In this document: positions 48,818-58,293 of the stretch, one piece after another
Layout of the letters: each line of letters begins with the position of its first letter
Position numbering within the stretch: the stretch's first letter is position 1
Assembly: GCA_002600635.1 (NCBI GenBank)
Contig: CP021371.1
Span: forward strand, 2,173,001-2,237,000
Reading direction: 5' to 3'
Length of the DNA: 64,000 bases
Source of the DNA: Rhizobium sp. ACO-34A
Lineage (GTDB): Bacteria; Pseudomonadota; Alphaproteobacteria; Rhizobiales; Rhizobiaceae
Translations under genes and position numbers: made by a program
The notes under the pieces: generated by a model
What the model saw: only the letters and a program-made list of their open reading frames with translations
Database searches by the model: none
What the model was told of the DNA's origin: nothing

Positions 48818-49456
48818 ATGAAATCCGTTCTCTGCTACGGCGACAGCCTGACCTGGGGATACGATCCGGAAAACATCGGCCGGCATGCCTATGAGGATCG
48901 CTGGACGAGCGTGCTGCAGCGTGCGCTTGGAACTGGGGTCAACGTCATTGCCGAAGGTCTGAACGGGCGGACCACCGCCTACGACGACCACCTTGCTGAT
49001 TGCGAGCGTAACGGCGTGAAATTGCTGCCAAGCGTGCTGGAGACGCACAAGCCGCTGGATCTCGTGATCCTCATGCTTGGCACAAATGACATGAAGCAGG
49101 GCATCGCCGGTACGGCGATTGGAGCTTCCAAGGGTATCGCTAGGCTGATCCGGCAGATCAGGCTGCATGACTGGGGTTTCGATTTCGACGGTCCGGATGT
49201 GCTTCTGGTTTCGCCGCCGCCGGTCTGTGAAACCGCGAATGTCGCATTTGCCGCCATGTTCAGGGGTGCATTGGACGAATCGGCCATGCTGGCAAGTCTT
49301 TATCGGGACCTTGCCGATGAAAATGGTTGCGGTTTCTTCGATGCCGGTCTGGTGGCTGAGACGACGCCGCTCGATGGAATTCATCTCGATGCGGCCAATA
49401 CCCGCGCCATCGGGCGCGGACTTGAGCCGGTCGTGCGAATGATGTTGGGTTTGTAA
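48818..49456 (+). CDS. SGNH/GDSL hydrolase (arylesterase-like)
   Basis: A 212-residue esterase. The SGNH blocks are in order: GDSLTWGYDP (Ser, block I), EGLNGRTT (Gly/Asn region), VILMLGTNDMK (Asn, block III) and DGIHLDAANTRAIG (Asp-x-x-His, block V). No signal peptide, so it is cytoplasmic. The motif GRTT follows the nucleophile block as in arylesterase/acyl-CoA thioesterase-like enzymes. The ATG at 48818 is 4 nt after the upstream stop. Its substrate is not known. Confidence 0.88.
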   Translation: MKSVLCYGDSLTWGYDPENIGRHAYEDRWTSVLQRALGTGVNVIAEGLNGRTTAYDDHLADCERNGVKLLPSVLETHKPLDLVILMLGTNDMKQGIAGTAIGASKGIARLIRQIRLHDWGFDFDGPDVLLVSPPPVCETANVAFAAMFRGALDESAMLASLYRDLADENGCGFFDAGLVAETTPLDGIHLDAANTRAIGRGLEPVVRMMLGL

Positions 49457-49546
49457 TTTCGATCCGGGAAAATTGATCAGGATCAAGGAGAAAGACGATC
49501 GGGTGACTAGGCTTTGGATATCGACCGACAAAAGAGGAGATATCGA

Positions 49547-49786
49547 ATGTCGAACACCCCGCACGAAATCCAGGACGAGTTTCCGGAATACGCAGAGAAG
49601 ATGCACGCGCTGAAGGCTGGCGACGAGCGTTTTGGCAAGCTTCTGGAAGACTACCGTGAGGTGAACCGTGCGATCCATCGCGCCGAGACCGAGGTCGAGC
49701 CGGTCGGCGACGTGCAGATGGAAACGATGCGCAAGCAGCGCATGGTTCTGAAGGATGAAATCTACGGGATGCTGACCAAGGCCTGA
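49547..49786 (+). CDS. DUF465 (YdcH-like) small protein
   Basis: A 79-residue soluble protein, highly charged and helical: EIQDEFPEYAEKMHALKAGD, then FGKLLEDYREVNRAIHRAE and a C-terminal LKDEIYGMLTK, the ordinary DUF465 pattern. Likely an antiparallel helical hairpin. The ATG at 49547 has AAGAGGAGATATCGA in front. It is unlinked to pyruvate dehydrogenase by function, but sits between the SGNH gene and lpdA. Function of the family is unknown. Confidence 0.85.
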   Translation: MSNTPHEIQDEFPEYAEKMHALKAGDERFGKLLEDYREVNRAIHRAETEVEPVGDVQMETMRKQRMVLKDEIYGMLTKA

Positions 49787-49811
49787 TCGGGCTGGTCTCA
49801 TCCCTCGGAAA

Positions 49812-49833
49812 GGCTCCGTCGCAGGACGGAGCC
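49812..49833 (+). terminator. Hairpin between the DUF465 gene and lpdA
   Basis: A perfect 9-bp stem GGCTCCGTC/GACGGAGCC with a GCAG loop. No T run follows, so it may be a weak terminator or a leader structure before lpdA. Confidence 0.4.
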
Positions 49834-49863
49834 TGCTCCGGACAAAAAGGGAGAGTAAGACCA

Positions 49864-51309
49864 GTGTCCAACGCCTATGACGTCATCATTATCGGCTCCG
49901 GCCCCGGCGGCTACATTGCCGCAATCCGTGCTGCCCAGCTTGGTCTGAAGACCGCCATCGTTGAGCGCGAGCATCTGGCCGGTATCTGCTCCAACTGGGG
50001 CTGCATTCCCACCAAGGCATTGCTTCGGTCGGCCGAGATCCTGCATTACGCCCAGCATCCGGGCGAATACGGCATCAAGGTGGAAGGTACCGTCACGCCT
50101 GACCTGAAGGCGATCGTCGCTCGTTCGCGCGGTATCGCGCAGCGCATGAACGGCGGCGTCGGCTTCCTCATGAAGAAGAACAAGGTTGACGTCATCTGGG
50201 GCGAGGCGAAGCTCACCAAACCCGGCGAGATCGTCGTTTCCAAGACCACCAAGGCGATCCAGCAGCCGCAGGCTCCGCTCCCGAAAAACGTTCTGCCGGA
50301 AGGCACCTACACCGCCAAGCACATCGTGGTGGCTACCGGTGCTCGTCCGCGCGCGCTTCCCGGCATCGAGCCGGATGGCAAGCTGATCTGGACCTATTTC
50401 GAAGCGATGAAGCCCGAGGAAATGCCGAAGTCGCTGCTCGTCATGGGCTCCGGCGCGATCGGTATAGAATTCGCCTCCTTCTACCGCACCATGGGTGTCG
50501 ATGTGACGGTCGTCGAGGTCATGACCCAGGTCATGCCGGTCGAGGACGCCGAAATTTCCGCGCTGGCAAAGAAGCAGTTCGAAAAGCAGGGCATGAAGAT
50601 CCTGCTGGAAGCCAAGGTCGCAAAGGTCGAGAAGGGCGCGAACTCCATCACCGCCCATGTCCAGAAGAAGGATGGCTCGGTCGAGAAGATCACTGCCGAC
50701 CGGATGATTTCGGCCGTGGGCGTTCAGGCCAACATCGAGAACATCGGTCTTGAGGCGCTCGGCGTGAAGACCGATCGCGGCTTCATCGCCATCGACGGCT
50801 ACGGCAAGACCAACGTACCGGGCATCTATGCGATCGGCGACGTAGCAGGTCCGCCGATGCTGGCCCACAAGGCCGAGCACGAAGCCGTCATCTGCATCGA
50901 GAAGCTGGCAGGCCTTCCGAACGTCCATCCGATGGACAAGGCCAAGATCCCGGGTTGCACCTATTGCCACCCGCAGGTCGCTTCTGTCGGCCTGACCGAA
51001 GCCAAGGCCAAGGAGCAGGGTCGCGACATTCGCGTCGGCCGCTTCCCCTTCGTCGCCAACGGCAAGGCTATCGCGCTCGGCGAAGACCAGGGGCTTGTCA
51101 AGACCATCTTCGACAAGAAGACCGGCGAGCTTCTCGGAGCCCACATGGTGGGTGCGGAAGTAACCGAACTCATCCAGGGTTTCGTGGTGGCGATGAACCT
51201 CGAAACCACCGAGGAAGAACTGATGCACACCATCTTCCCGCATCCGACCATTTCGGAAACGCTGAAGGAAAGCGTGCTGGACGCCTACGGCCGCGCGCTC
51301 AACGCCTGA
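49864..51309 (+). CDS. lpdA: Dihydrolipoamide dehydrogenase (E3)
   Basis: A 481-residue flavoprotein that reoxidises dihydrolipoamide of the pyruvate dehydrogenase complex. FAD-binding IIIGSGPGGYIAAIRAAQLG at the start, the redox disulfide in GICSNWGCIPTK (C-x4-C, with NW in place of NV), NAD-binding MGSGAIGIEFASFY, second FAD motif YAIGDVAGPPMLAH, and the dimer-domain His/Glu in HPHPTISE. It starts with GTG after GGGAGAGTAAGACCA. Location with pdhABC and lipA suggests it serves pyruvate dehydrogenase. Confidence 0.96.
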   Translation: MSNAYDVIIIGSGPGGYIAAIRAAQLGLKTAIVEREHLAGICSNWGCIPTKALLRSAEILHYAQHPGEYGIKVEGTVTPDLKAIVARSRGIAQRMNGGVGFLMKKNKVDVIWGEAKLTKPGEIVVSKTTKAIQQPQAPLPKNVLPEGTYTAKHIVVATGARPRALPGIEPDGKLIWTYFEAMKPEEMPKSLLVMGSGAIGIEFASFYRTMGVDVTVVEVMTQVMPVEDAEISALAKKQFEKQGMKILLEAKVAKVEKGANSITAHVQKKDGSVEKITADRMISAVGVQANIENIGLEALGVKTDRGFIAIDGYGKTNVPGIYAIGDVAGPPMLAHKAEHEAVICIEKLAGLPNVHPMDKAKIPGCTYCHPQVASVGLTEAKAKEQGRDIRVGRFPFVANGKAIALGEDQGLVKTIFDKKTGELLGAHMVGAEVTELIQGFVVAMNLETTEEELMHTIFPHPTISETLKESVLDAYGRALNA

Positions 51310-51329
51310 GCCTGTTGTGATGATCGATG

Positions 51330-51351
51330 CCGCGGCCTATATAGGCCGCGG
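51330..51351. terminator. 22-nt perfect palindrome after lpdA
   Basis: CCGCGGCCTATATAGGCCGCGG (given here by position 51330-51351) is a perfect palindrome 20 nt after the lpdA stop and before the GlsB-type gene. It could act as a terminator hairpin, but no T run follows. Confidence 0.4.
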
Positions 51352-51374
51352 ATGTTCCACGGAAGGATGTGGCA

Positions 51375-51629
51375 ATGGCAGGCTTTGAAATCGGCTGGTT
51401 CCTGATGCTGATCGTTGGCGGTCTCGCCGGCTGGCTGGCAGGCAAGCTCATGGATGTGCGTTTCGGTGTGCTGATGAACATCATCATCGGCATCGTCGGT
51501 GCGGTCATTGCTTCGGCGGTTTTCCGGCGCTTCGGCATCTTCGTGGAAGGCGACTGGCTCGGTTATCTGATCACCAGCTTTGTCGGCGCCTGCATATTGC
51601 TCTTTGTCGTCAAGCTGGTGCGACGCTAA
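51375..51629 (+). CDS. GlsB/YeaQ/YmgE-family small membrane protein
   Basis: An 84-residue integral membrane protein with three hydrophobic segments and glycine-rich motifs (GGLAGWLAGKLM, IIIGIVGAVIASAVF), typical of the transglycosylase-associated family, which is often induced by stress. The ATG at 51375 has GGAAGG 8 nt upstream; GTG at 51369 is too close to that site. lipA starts 41 nt after the stop. Function unproven. Confidence 0.85.
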   Translation: MAGFEIGWFLMLIVGGLAGWLAGKLMDVRFGVLMNIIIGIVGAVIASAVFRRFGIFVEGDWLGYLITSFVGACILLFVVKLVRR

Positions 51630-51670
51630 ACTCATTCGCTGCAATGGCTGCGGCAAAGGAAGGCTGAACC

Positions 51671-52654
51671 ATGGTCACCATCCTCGACAGGACAAATCTC
51701 GAGGAAAAGCGCGTCCGTCACCCGGAAAAAGCTCATCGCCCGGATACCGAGGTGTTGCGCAAGCCGGAATGGATCCGCGTGAAGGCTCCGACCTCCAAGG
51801 GTTATGCGGAGACGCGCGATCTCGTGCGCTCGCACAAGCTGGTGACGGTCTGCGAGGAAGCCGGCTGCCCGAACATCGGCGAGTGCTGGGACAAGAAGCA
51901 CGCTACCTTCATGATCATGGGCGAGATCTGTACGCGCGCCTGTGCCTTTTGCAACGTCGCGACCGGCAAGCCGAACGCGCTCGATCTCGATGAGCCGGAA
52001 AACGTCGCCAAGGCCGTGAAGCAGATGGGCCTGTCCCATGTGGTCATCACCTCCGTCGACCGTGACGATCTCGAAGATGGTGGCGCCGAACATTTCGAGA
52101 AGGTGATCTGGGCGATCCGCGCCGCTTCTCCCCAGACGACCATCGAAATCCTGACGCCGGACTTCCTCAAGAAGCCGGGCGCACTGGAGCGCGTCGTTGC
52201 CGCAAAGCCAGACGTCTTCAACCACAACATGGAAACCGTTCCTGGGAACTATCTGACCGTTCGTCCGGGCGCCCGCTATTTCCACTCCGTCCGCCTCCTG
52301 CAGCGCGTGAAGGAACTCGACCCGACCATGTTCACCAAGTCCGGCATCATGGTCGGTCTCGGCGAGGAGCGGAATGAAGTCCTTCAGCTTATGGACGACC
52401 TCAGGACCGCCGATGTCGACTTCCTGACCATCGGCCAGTATCTGCAGCCGACCCGCAAGCACCATCAGGTGATGAGCTTCGTTACCCCGGACGAGTTCAA
52501 GTCCTACGAGACCGTCGCCTATGCCAAGGGCTTCCTCATGGTCTCTTCAAGCCCGCTCACGCGTTCGTCCCACCATGCCGGTGACGACTTTGCACGGCTG
52601 AAGGCCAATCGCGAGAAGATGCTGGCTGAAAAGGCCGTTCGCGCCGGCGCTTAA
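51671..52654 (+). CDS. lipA: Lipoyl synthase
   Basis: A 327-residue radical SAM enzyme that inserts two sulfurs into octanoyl groups on the lipoyl domains of E2 and other complexes. Auxiliary cluster ligands Cys61, Cys66 and Cys72 in [12 protein letters not shown], and the radical SAM cluster Cys87, Cys91 and Cys94 (CTRACAFC). The C-terminal [12 protein letters not shown] supplies the conserved Ser. Placement behind lpdA and pdhABC matches its substrate. The ATG has GGAAGGCTGAACC upstream. Confidence 0.97.
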   Translation: MVTILDRTNLEEKRVRHPEKAHRPDTEVLRKPEWIRVKAPTSKGYAETRDLVRSHKLVTVCEEAGCPNIGECWDKKHATFMIMGEICTRACAFCNVATGKPNALDLDEPENVAKAVKQMGLSHVVITSVDRDDLEDGGAEHFEKVIWAIRAASPQTTIEILTPDFLKKPGALERVVAAKPDVFNHNMETVPGNYLTVRPGARYFHSVRLLQRVKELDPTMFTKSGIMVGLGEERNEVLQLMDDLRTADVDFLTIGQYLQPTRKHHQVMSFVTPDEFKSYETVAYAKGFLMVSSSPLTRSSHHAGDDFARLKANREKMLAEKAVRAGA

Positions 52655-52679
52655 AGCCGTTGAAAGAACTATGCTATGC

Positions 52680-52708
52680 ACGGGCGTTCCGCATGTCGGA
52701 GCGCCCGT
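52680..52708 (+). terminator. Probable terminator after lipA
   Basis: A stem ACGGGCG/CGCCCGT extended inside by TCCG/CGGA, with a CATGT loop, lies 26 nt after the lipA stop. It is followed by CTTGCTTT, a weak T tract. Confidence 0.5.
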
Positions 52709-52728
52709 CTTGCTTTGGAGTCTCGCCC

Positions 52729-53298
52729 ATGCCTGCCCGTTACATCGATGTGGAAGCAGCGGCGCGGCTGTTGCCGGAATGTGAGCGTCTGCTGGTGCTC
52801 GGTTGTTCCGGCAGCGGCAAGAGCACCTTGTCCCGCAAGCTCGGGGAGTTGCTGGATCTGCCGCACATTTCCATGGATCGAGAGGTGTTCTGGCTGCCCG
52901 GCTGGCAGCAGCGGCCACGCGAAGAAGCGGTAAAGCGTATCGTCGAAATCGCGGCGACTTCGCGCTGGATCATGGACGGAACCAGCCCGGGCACGCTGCC
53001 CCTCAGGCTACCGCGAACAGATCTTGTCATCTGGATGCGGCCGCCGCGCCGGGTGTCGCTTTATGGTGTCCTGTCGCGCGGTATCCGTTATCGCGGTCGC
53101 AGCCGGCCGGAAATGGCGGACGGTTGCCCCGAGAGGGTGACGCTGGAGTTCCTGCGCTATGTCTGGAATTTCGAGCGACATTCCGCGCCTCAGGTCGATG
53201 CGCAGCTGGCCGCCTTTTCCGGGGAGATACCGGTGCTCACGCTGAGATCGCATGCCGATGCGGCGCGCCTGCTCGCTGGTCTGGGCAACGACCCGTAG
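52729..53298 (+). CDS. P-loop nucleotide-kinase-like protein (FlaR/adenylate-kinase type)
   Basis: A 189-residue protein. Walker A GCSGSGKST at residues 25-33, followed by LSRKLGELLDLPHISMDREVFWLPGW, as in small adenylate-kinase-like or topology-modulation (FlaR-type) proteins. WIMDGTSPGTLPLRLPRTDLVIW is the strand with the second conserved block, followed by Arg-rich LSRGIRYRGRSRPEMADGCPER (lid). Substrate unknown. The ATG at 52729 has TTTGGAG 9 nt upstream. The gene looks like an addition between lipA and the coq10-like gene. Confidence 0.8.
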   Translation: MPARYIDVEAAARLLPECERLLVLGCSGSGKSTLSRKLGELLDLPHISMDREVFWLPGWQQRPREEAVKRIVEIAATSRWIMDGTSPGTLPLRLPRTDLVIWMRPPRRVSLYGVLSRGIRYRGRSRPEMADGCPERVTLEFLRYVWNFERHSAPQVDAQLAAFSGEIPVLTLRSHADAARLLAGLGNDP

Positions 53299-53478
53299 AG
53301 TACCGCTGTCCATTTGTAATCCCGCGTCATCAGCAGCCGACACACCCGTACGAACGCCCGCGACGACCGAAAGGGTTATTGCTCGATACTGGCTGGAAGC
53401 CTACGTTTCCTTCGACCGGATACGCATTTCCAGTGTCCTGCACTGCGTGCGCACAATCCGGCAGAAAGAGGGGCCGGA

Positions 53479-54882
53479 ATGGATATCGGTTCGCTTTTTA
53501 CCCATGCCGCCCACCACGCCGCAAAGTTTCGAGAAACTCGCGGCAACGGTATTCAGCGGGCCGAAAATGACTACGCTGCCGAAATCGCTCTCTTCTCCTC
53601 GGAGCTTCCGAAAACTGGTCTGCCGGCAGAGCAGGTGCTCGACGAACTGGTTGCGAAGGCGTCACCGGGTTTGCAGGTCATGGTCGGTCCCCGCTTTTTT
53701 GGCTGGGTCATCGGTGGGTCTCACCCCATGGGGGTGGCCGCTGACTTCCTGACTTCGGCTTGGGGGCAGAATGCCGGTAATCACGTCGCGACGCCCGCTG
53801 CTGCTGCGGCGGAACTCGTTGCTGGCCAGTGGCTTCTGGAATTGCTTGATCTGCCGAGAGAGGCTTCCGTCGGTTTCGTGACCGGCGCGACCATGGCCAA
53901 TTTCACCTGCCTTGCGGCGGCACGAAGTGCAGTGCTTCGCGCAAGGGGATGGGACGCCGATGCCTTGGGGTTGTTCTCGGCGCCTCCCATATCGGTTCTG
54001 ATTGGCGATGATGCTCATGCGACCGTCTTCTCCGCCTTGCAGTTTCTCGGTCTCGGTCATGACCGCGTGATCCGGATACCGACAGACAAGCAGGGCAGGA
54101 TTGTTCCCGAAGCTTTCGAGGATGACTGCGCAGGTATCCATGGACCCGCGATCGCGATTCTGCAGGCGGGCCAGATCAACACCGGCGGGTTTGACAATTT
54201 CCGCCGGCTGATACCGGCCGCGCGGCGCTGTGGTGCGTGGATACATGTCGATGGCGCCTTCGGGCTCTGGGCGAATACCGTCGAGGCACGGCGGCACCTG
54301 CGAGCCGGTGTCGGGGAGGCGGACAGTTGGGCGACCGATGGCCACAAATGGCTACAGACGCCCTACGACTGCGGCTATGCCATCGTCCGCGATGCCGACA
54401 GCCATCATAGAGCCATGACGATTGCCGCAAGCTATCTGCCTCAGGCAGAGCATGGTGAGCGTGACCCCTCGCACTATGTGCCGGAATTGTCCCGGCGCGC
54501 GCGCGGCTTTGCAACCTGGGCAATGATCCGCCATCTGGGCCGAGACGGGATCGCTGCCATGGTCGAGCGTAATTGCCGGGCCGCGGCGCAGGTTGCCGAC
54601 CGGGTCTCCGCCGTGTCGGGCATTGTCGTCCTGAACGATGTCGTCCTGAACCAGGCGATCATTCGCTTTGGCAGCGAGAGCGATCCGGAAGCGGCGGATC
54701 GGATGACGGACGACGTAATCGCGCTGCTGCGTGAACGGGGAGAGATATTCACCGGCGGGGCGGTTTGGCGTGGTCGAAAGGTCATGCGTTTCTCCGTCTC
54801 GAATTTCCAGACGGATGAGAAGCAGGCTTCATGGGCCGCGGATGCAATTATCCGGGCCTTTCGCGATGTCGCAGGCCGGTAA
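53479..54882 (+). CDS. PLP-dependent group II decarboxylase-like protein
   Basis: A 467-residue fold-type I enzyme. PLP Lys is in TDGHKWLQ, the His/Asp pair in ILQAGQINTGGFDNF...GAWIHVDGAFG matches the group II amino acid decarboxylase family (aromatic amino acid and glutamate decarboxylases), and the N-terminal VGPRFFGWVIGGSHPMG is the substrate-side block. It probably decarboxylates an amino acid, but the specificity is unknown. The ATG at 53479 has AAAGAGGGGCCGGA ahead. A 180-bp gap precedes it and the coq10-like gene follows 40 bp later. Confidence 0.87.
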   Translation: MDIGSLFTHAAHHAAKFRETRGNGIQRAENDYAAEIALFSSELPKTGLPAEQVLDELVAKASPGLQVMVGPRFFGWVIGGSHPMGVAADFLTSAWGQNAGNHVATPAAAAAELVAGQWLLELLDLPREASVGFVTGATMANFTCLAAARSAVLRARGWDADALGLFSAPPISVLIGDDAHATVFSALQFLGLGHDRVIRIPTDKQGRIVPEAFEDDCAGIHGPAIAILQAGQINTGGFDNFRRLIPAARRCGAWIHVDGAFGLWANTVEARRHLRAGVGEADSWATDGHKWLQTPYDCGYAIVRDADSHHRAMTIAASYLPQAEHGERDPSHYVPELSRRARGFATWAMIRHLGRDGIAAMVERNCRAAAQVADRVSAVSGIVVLNDVVLNQAIIRFGSESDPEAADRMTDDVIALLRERGEIFTGGAVWRGRKVMRFSVSNFQTDEKQASWAADAIIRAFRDVAGR

Positions 54883-54922
54883 ACGGCTTGTCTCTTCCTG
54901 CCCGATTGCATATCTGAGGGGC

Positions 54923-55372
54923 ATGCCAGAATTCGAGACCAGACGTACCGTTCGTCACTCCGCAACCCAGATGTTCAACCTCGTCGCCGATGTCGAACGC
55001 TACCCGGAATTCCTGCCCCTTTGCGAGGCTTTGGCGATCCGTTCGCGCCGCGAACGCGATGGCAAGGAACTGCTGATCGCGGACATGACCGTGGGTTACA
55101 AGGCAATCCGCGAGACCTTCACCACGCAGGTGCTGCTGGTTCCGGGCGACCGCGTGATCGACGTGAAGTATATCGAGGGTCCATTCCGATACCTCGATAA
55201 TCGCTGGCGCTTCGAAGAGCGGGCCGACGGCGGTTGCGATGTCAACTTCTTCATCAGCTACGAGTTCAAGAACCGTATTCTGGGTGCGGTGATGGGCTCG
55301 ATGTTCGACCGTGCCTTCCGCATGTTCACCGATGCTTTCGAGGCGCGAGCCGACAAGATCTACACGGCCTGA
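54923..55372 (+). CDS. Coenzyme Q-binding COQ10/RatA-like START-domain protein
   Basis: A 149-residue protein of the polyketide cyclase/START superfamily, of the bacterial RatA/Coq10 type. Conserved: RTVRHSATQMFNLVADVERYPEFLPLCEA at the N-terminus, FTTQVLLVPGDRVIDVKYIEGPFRYL in the middle and the C-terminal helix with LGAVMGSMFDRAFRMFTDAFEARA. It is thought to bind ubiquinone. The ATG at 54923 follows TGAGGGGC. Convergent with the cinA-like gene. Confidence 0.9.
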   Translation: MPEFETRRTVRHSATQMFNLVADVERYPEFLPLCEALAIRSRRERDGKELLIADMTVGYKAIRETFTTQVLLVPGDRVIDVKYIEGPFRYLDNRWRFEERADGGCDVNFFISYEFKNRILGAVMGSMFDRAFRMFTDAFEARADKIYTA

Positions 55373-55392
55373 CGACTGCCCGTCGAAAGAGT

Positions 55393-55890
55393 TCAGCCGG
55401 CAACCGCCACCAGCAGTTCGAAGGCGGTTCTCACCGTAGCAAGCCTGATTTCCGTCCGCCCGATGTCGCCATAGCGCATTTCGCGGTGGATCAGCAGTCC
55501 GCTCTGGCTCTTGGCTGCCAGATGCACGAGGCCGACGGGTTTTTCCGCCGTCCCGCCGGTCGGACCTGCAACTCCCGTAACCGCAACGGCGATGTTGGCG
55601 CCCGAGCGGCGCAGCGCGCCATCGACCATCTGCAGGGCCGTCTCGCGCGATACCGCACCGAAGCGCGTAAGGACTTCGGCGGAGACACCGAGCATGTCTG
55701 CCTTGGCCTGATTGGAATAGGTGACGAAACCACGGTCCACCGCAGCCGAGGAACCGGAAACCTCGGTCAACGCACCGGCAATCAGGCCACCCGTGCAGGA
55801 TTCTGCGGTCGCGATCGTCAGGCCGCGTGCCGAAAAGTCGGCAACGATACGGGCGGCGGAAGCTTCGATGTCCTCAGGAAATATTGTCAT
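55393..55890 (-). CDS. CinA C-terminal domain protein (NMN amidohydrolase-like)
   Basis: A 165-residue protein consisting only of the CinA C-terminal domain, the part with nicotinamide-nucleotide amidase activity (PncC). Motifs: [24 protein letters not shown], then [16 protein letters not shown] and [20 protein letters not shown]. The molybdopterin-binding-like N-terminal domain of full CinA is absent, as usual in rhizobia. Its start overlaps the ispDF stop by 4 nt, so it is coupled to ispDF. Likely role: pyridine nucleotide salvage by deamidation of NMN. Confidence 0.9.
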   Translation of the reverse strand: MTIFPEDIEASAARIVADFSARGLTIATAESCTGGLIAGALTEVSGSSAAVDRGFVTYSNQAKADMLGVSAEVLTRFGAVSRETALQMVDGALRRSGANIAVAVTGVAGPTGGTAEKPVGLVHLAAKSQSGLLIHREMRYGDIGRTEIRLATVRTAFELLVAVAG

Positions 55891-57101
55891 CGTGCCGGCA
55901 CTCCATAAACCACCGTCGCCGTTGCTATTGCCGCGATGCCTTCGCGCCGGCCGATGAAGCCGATCTTTTCGTTGGTGGTCGCCTTGACCGAGCAGCGGTC
56001 CAGCGTGATTCCCAGAATTTCCGAGAGCTTTTCGCGCATCTCCTGCCTGTGCGGTCCGACCTTCGGAGCCTCGGCGATGAGGGAGACGTCGGCATTCATG
56101 ATCGTGCCGCCGTTCTTTCGGACTATGCGGGCCGCGTGTTCCAGAAAGATCCGCGACGGCGCGCCCTTCCATTGGGGATCCGATGGCGGGAAATGGTCGC
56201 CGATATCACCGGCGCCGCAGGTGGCGAGCAGCGCATCGGTCAGCGCATGCAGCGCCACATCGGCGTCGGAGTGGCCCTTGAGCTTCTGATCGTGAGGAAT
56301 GAAGATGCCGCAAAGCGTCACGCCGTCACCGGGTTCCAACTGATGCACATCGTAGCCGTTGCCGGTGCGGACGTCGGGCAGGGCGGCGGGGCTGGAAAGT
56401 CTGGCATCGGCCATGGCGATATCCCTTTTCACGGTCAGTTTTACGTTGTCGGGCGAACCCTCTATCAGCTGCACCGGAATGCCGGCCCATTCCGCAATCG
56501 AGGCGTCGTCGGTGAAGTCGCTGCGGCCGTCCGCCGCTGCCCTTTCATGGGCATCGAGAATCACCGGCAGCGCAAAGGCTTGCGGCGTCTGCGCCGCGAA
56601 AAGACCGGCGCGAGGCACAGTTTCGGCAATGTGTCCGTCTGCGCTCGATCGCTTCAGCGTATCGGTAACCGGTATCGCGGGCAGAACGCCGACATTGCCC
56701 TCATCGAGAGAGGTCGCCACACGGTTGAGAAGTTCGTCGTCCAAAAATGGGCGTACCGCATCATGGATCATCACGTGGCTTGCGCCGCGTTCGGAAAGGG
56801 CGCGAAGTCCCGTCAAGACGGACTGCTGACGCGTTGCTCCCCCGTTCACGGTAAGGACCTTGTTTCCCTCGTTCAGGCAAAGCCGCATGTTTTCAAAGAG
56901 TTCATGGTCATCTTGATGAATGACGGCAATGATCGGCCCCGATCTGTTCCAGGCGAGGAAACGCTCCAGAGTATGGGCGATAACCGGGCGTCCACCGATC
57001 CTGCGATACTGTTTCGGTCCCTCGACGGAGGCGCCCGCGCGCTCTCCGCGCCCTGCGGCCACCACAATGATACCGATTGAGGCAACTTCGCGTTGTTGCA
57101 T
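55887..57101 (-). CDS. ispDF: Bifunctional IspD/IspF isoprenoid enzyme
   Basis: A 404-residue fusion. N-terminal IspD (about 1-235): [12 protein letters not shown] with the CTP site, [20 protein letters not shown] and [11 protein letters not shown]-terminal IspF (about 240-404): metal-binding [38 protein letters not shown] and [17 protein letters not shown]. They catalyse steps 3 and 5 of the methylerythritol-phosphate pathway. The fusion is known in alphaproteobacteria. The ATG at 57101 begins the IspD fold. The frame to 57230 is probably leader. CinA-type gene overlaps its end. Confidence 0.95.
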   Translation of the reverse strand: MQQREVASIGIIVVAAGRGERAGASVEGPKQYRRIGGRPVIAHTLERFLAWNRSGPIIAVIHQDDHELFENMRLCLNEGNKVLTVNGGATRQQSVLTGLRALSERGASHVMIHDAVRPFLDDELLNRVATSLDEGNVGVLPAIPVTDTLKRSSADGHIAETVPRAGLFAAQTPQAFALPVILDAHERAAADGRSDFTDDASIAEWAGIPVQLIEGSPDNVKLTVKRDIAMADARLSSPAALPDVRTGNGYDVHQLEPGDGVTLCGIFIPHDQKLKGHSDADVALHALTDALLATCGAGDIGDHFPPSDPQWKGAPSRIFLEHAARIVRKNGGTIMNADVSLIAEAPKVGPHRQEMREKLSEILGITLDRCSVKATTNEKIGFIGRREGIAAIATATVVYGVPAR

Positions 57102-57288
57102 TGCAGCGTTCGACCTGTGTAAAAGAGATGAGGACACAAAAAATTCGCAAGCGTGGTCTATCGGCTGAACTTCGGTTTTTCCAGCATTTGCCCGAATTTT
57201 TATCGCGGCCCCACGGATTTCACTTGGCAAGCGCGCAATCTCTGTCTAAAAATAGTGCACATTTGAAGCGTGCCCGAAAGATAATCAT

Positions 57289-58293
57289 TTGAGTTCTGCT
57301 GCGCTGAATACGCCATTCGAGATCGGGTCGGTCGCGATACGCAATCGCGTGATTCTGGCCCCGATGTCCGGTGTCAGCGATTTGCCGTTTCGCAAGCTGG
57401 CATGGCGTTTCGGGGCCGGTCTGGTCGTGACCGAGATGGTTGCAAGCCGTGAGCTCGCTCACAATGCCGCAGAATCATGGTCCCGTCTGCAGGGTGCAGA
57501 TATCAATCCGCACATGGTGCAGCTTGCCGGACGCGAAGCCTACTGGATGGGCGAGGCGGCCCGTATCGCCGAAGCCAATGGCGCCGATATCATCGACATC
57601 AACATGGGGTGTCCGGCCAAGAAGGTGACGGGTGGTTATTCCGGCTCGGCGCTGATGCGCGATCCCGATCATGCTCTGACGCTGGTTGAGGCAACGGTCG
57701 AGGCCGTGAAAGTACCGGTGACGCTGAAAATGCGGCTGGGCTGGGACGAGAACTCCCTGAACGCGCCGGAAATTGCCCGCCGTGCCGAAGAAGTCGGTGT
57801 GAAGATGATCATCGTGCATGGACGCACGCGCATGCAATTCTATGAAGGCAGGGCCGACTGGGACGCCATCGCCCGGGTTCGGGAGGTCGTGTCCGTCCCG
57901 CTGGTTGCCAATGGCGACGTGGAAACCCGCGAAGATGCCGTTGAGATCCTGCGTCGCTCCGGCGCCGATGCGGTTATGGCGGGCAGGGCCTGTCAGGGGC
58001 GTCCGTGGCATGTCGGCTGGCTCGCCGGTGGCGCGGGTCCTGATGCCTCCGAGATCCCCGCACTTGTCAGCGAACATTATGAGGCAATGCTCGGCCACTA
58101 CGGGCGCGATGTCGGTATAAGGCATGCTCGCAAGCATCTCGGCTGGTATCTCGACCGCTTCGCACCGGAGGCATCTGCTGCCGCCAAGGGAGAAATCATG
58201 ACGTCGAAGGACGCCGATTTCGTTTCGAAATCGCTTTTCAGCGTGCTGTCTGAGGCGCTGTCCGCCGCAGACAGCCGACAGGAGGCCGCATGA
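57289..58293 (+). CDS. dusB: tRNA-dihydrouridine synthase DusB (NifR3-like)
   Basis: A 334-residue FMN enzyme that reduces uridines in tRNA. It is the NifR3 found at the head of ntrBC operons in alphaproteobacteria. Motifs: [16 protein letters not shown], active-site Cys in [20 protein letters not shown], and [16 protein letters not shown]. The start is a TTG at 57289 with a poor ribosome site (GAAAG); no in-frame ATG gives a complete family N-terminus. ntrB overlaps the end by 4 nt (ATGA), so they form one operon. Confidence 0.93.
   Translation: MSSAALNTPFEIGSVAIRNRVILAPMSGVSDLPFRKLAWRFGAGLVVTEMVASRELAHNAAESWSRLQGADINPHMVQLAGREAYWMGEAARIAEANGADIIDINMGCPAKKVTGGYSGSALMRDPDHALTLVEATVEAVKVPVTLKMRLGWDENSLNAPEIARRAEEVGVKMIIVHGRTRMQFYEGRADWDAIARVREVVSVPLVANGDVETREDAVEILRRSGADAVMAGRACQGRPWHVGWLAGGAGPDASEIPALVSEHYEAMLGHYGRDVGIRHARKHLGWYLDRFAPEASAAAKGEIMTSKDADFVSKSLFSVLSEALSAADSRQEAA

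Noticed and set aside
57240..57275. TGCAC...GTGC half-sites upstream of dusB as an NtrC operator
   Set aside because: Spacing (9 nt) and match are poorer than a normal NtrC site; autoregulation is plausible but not shown here.
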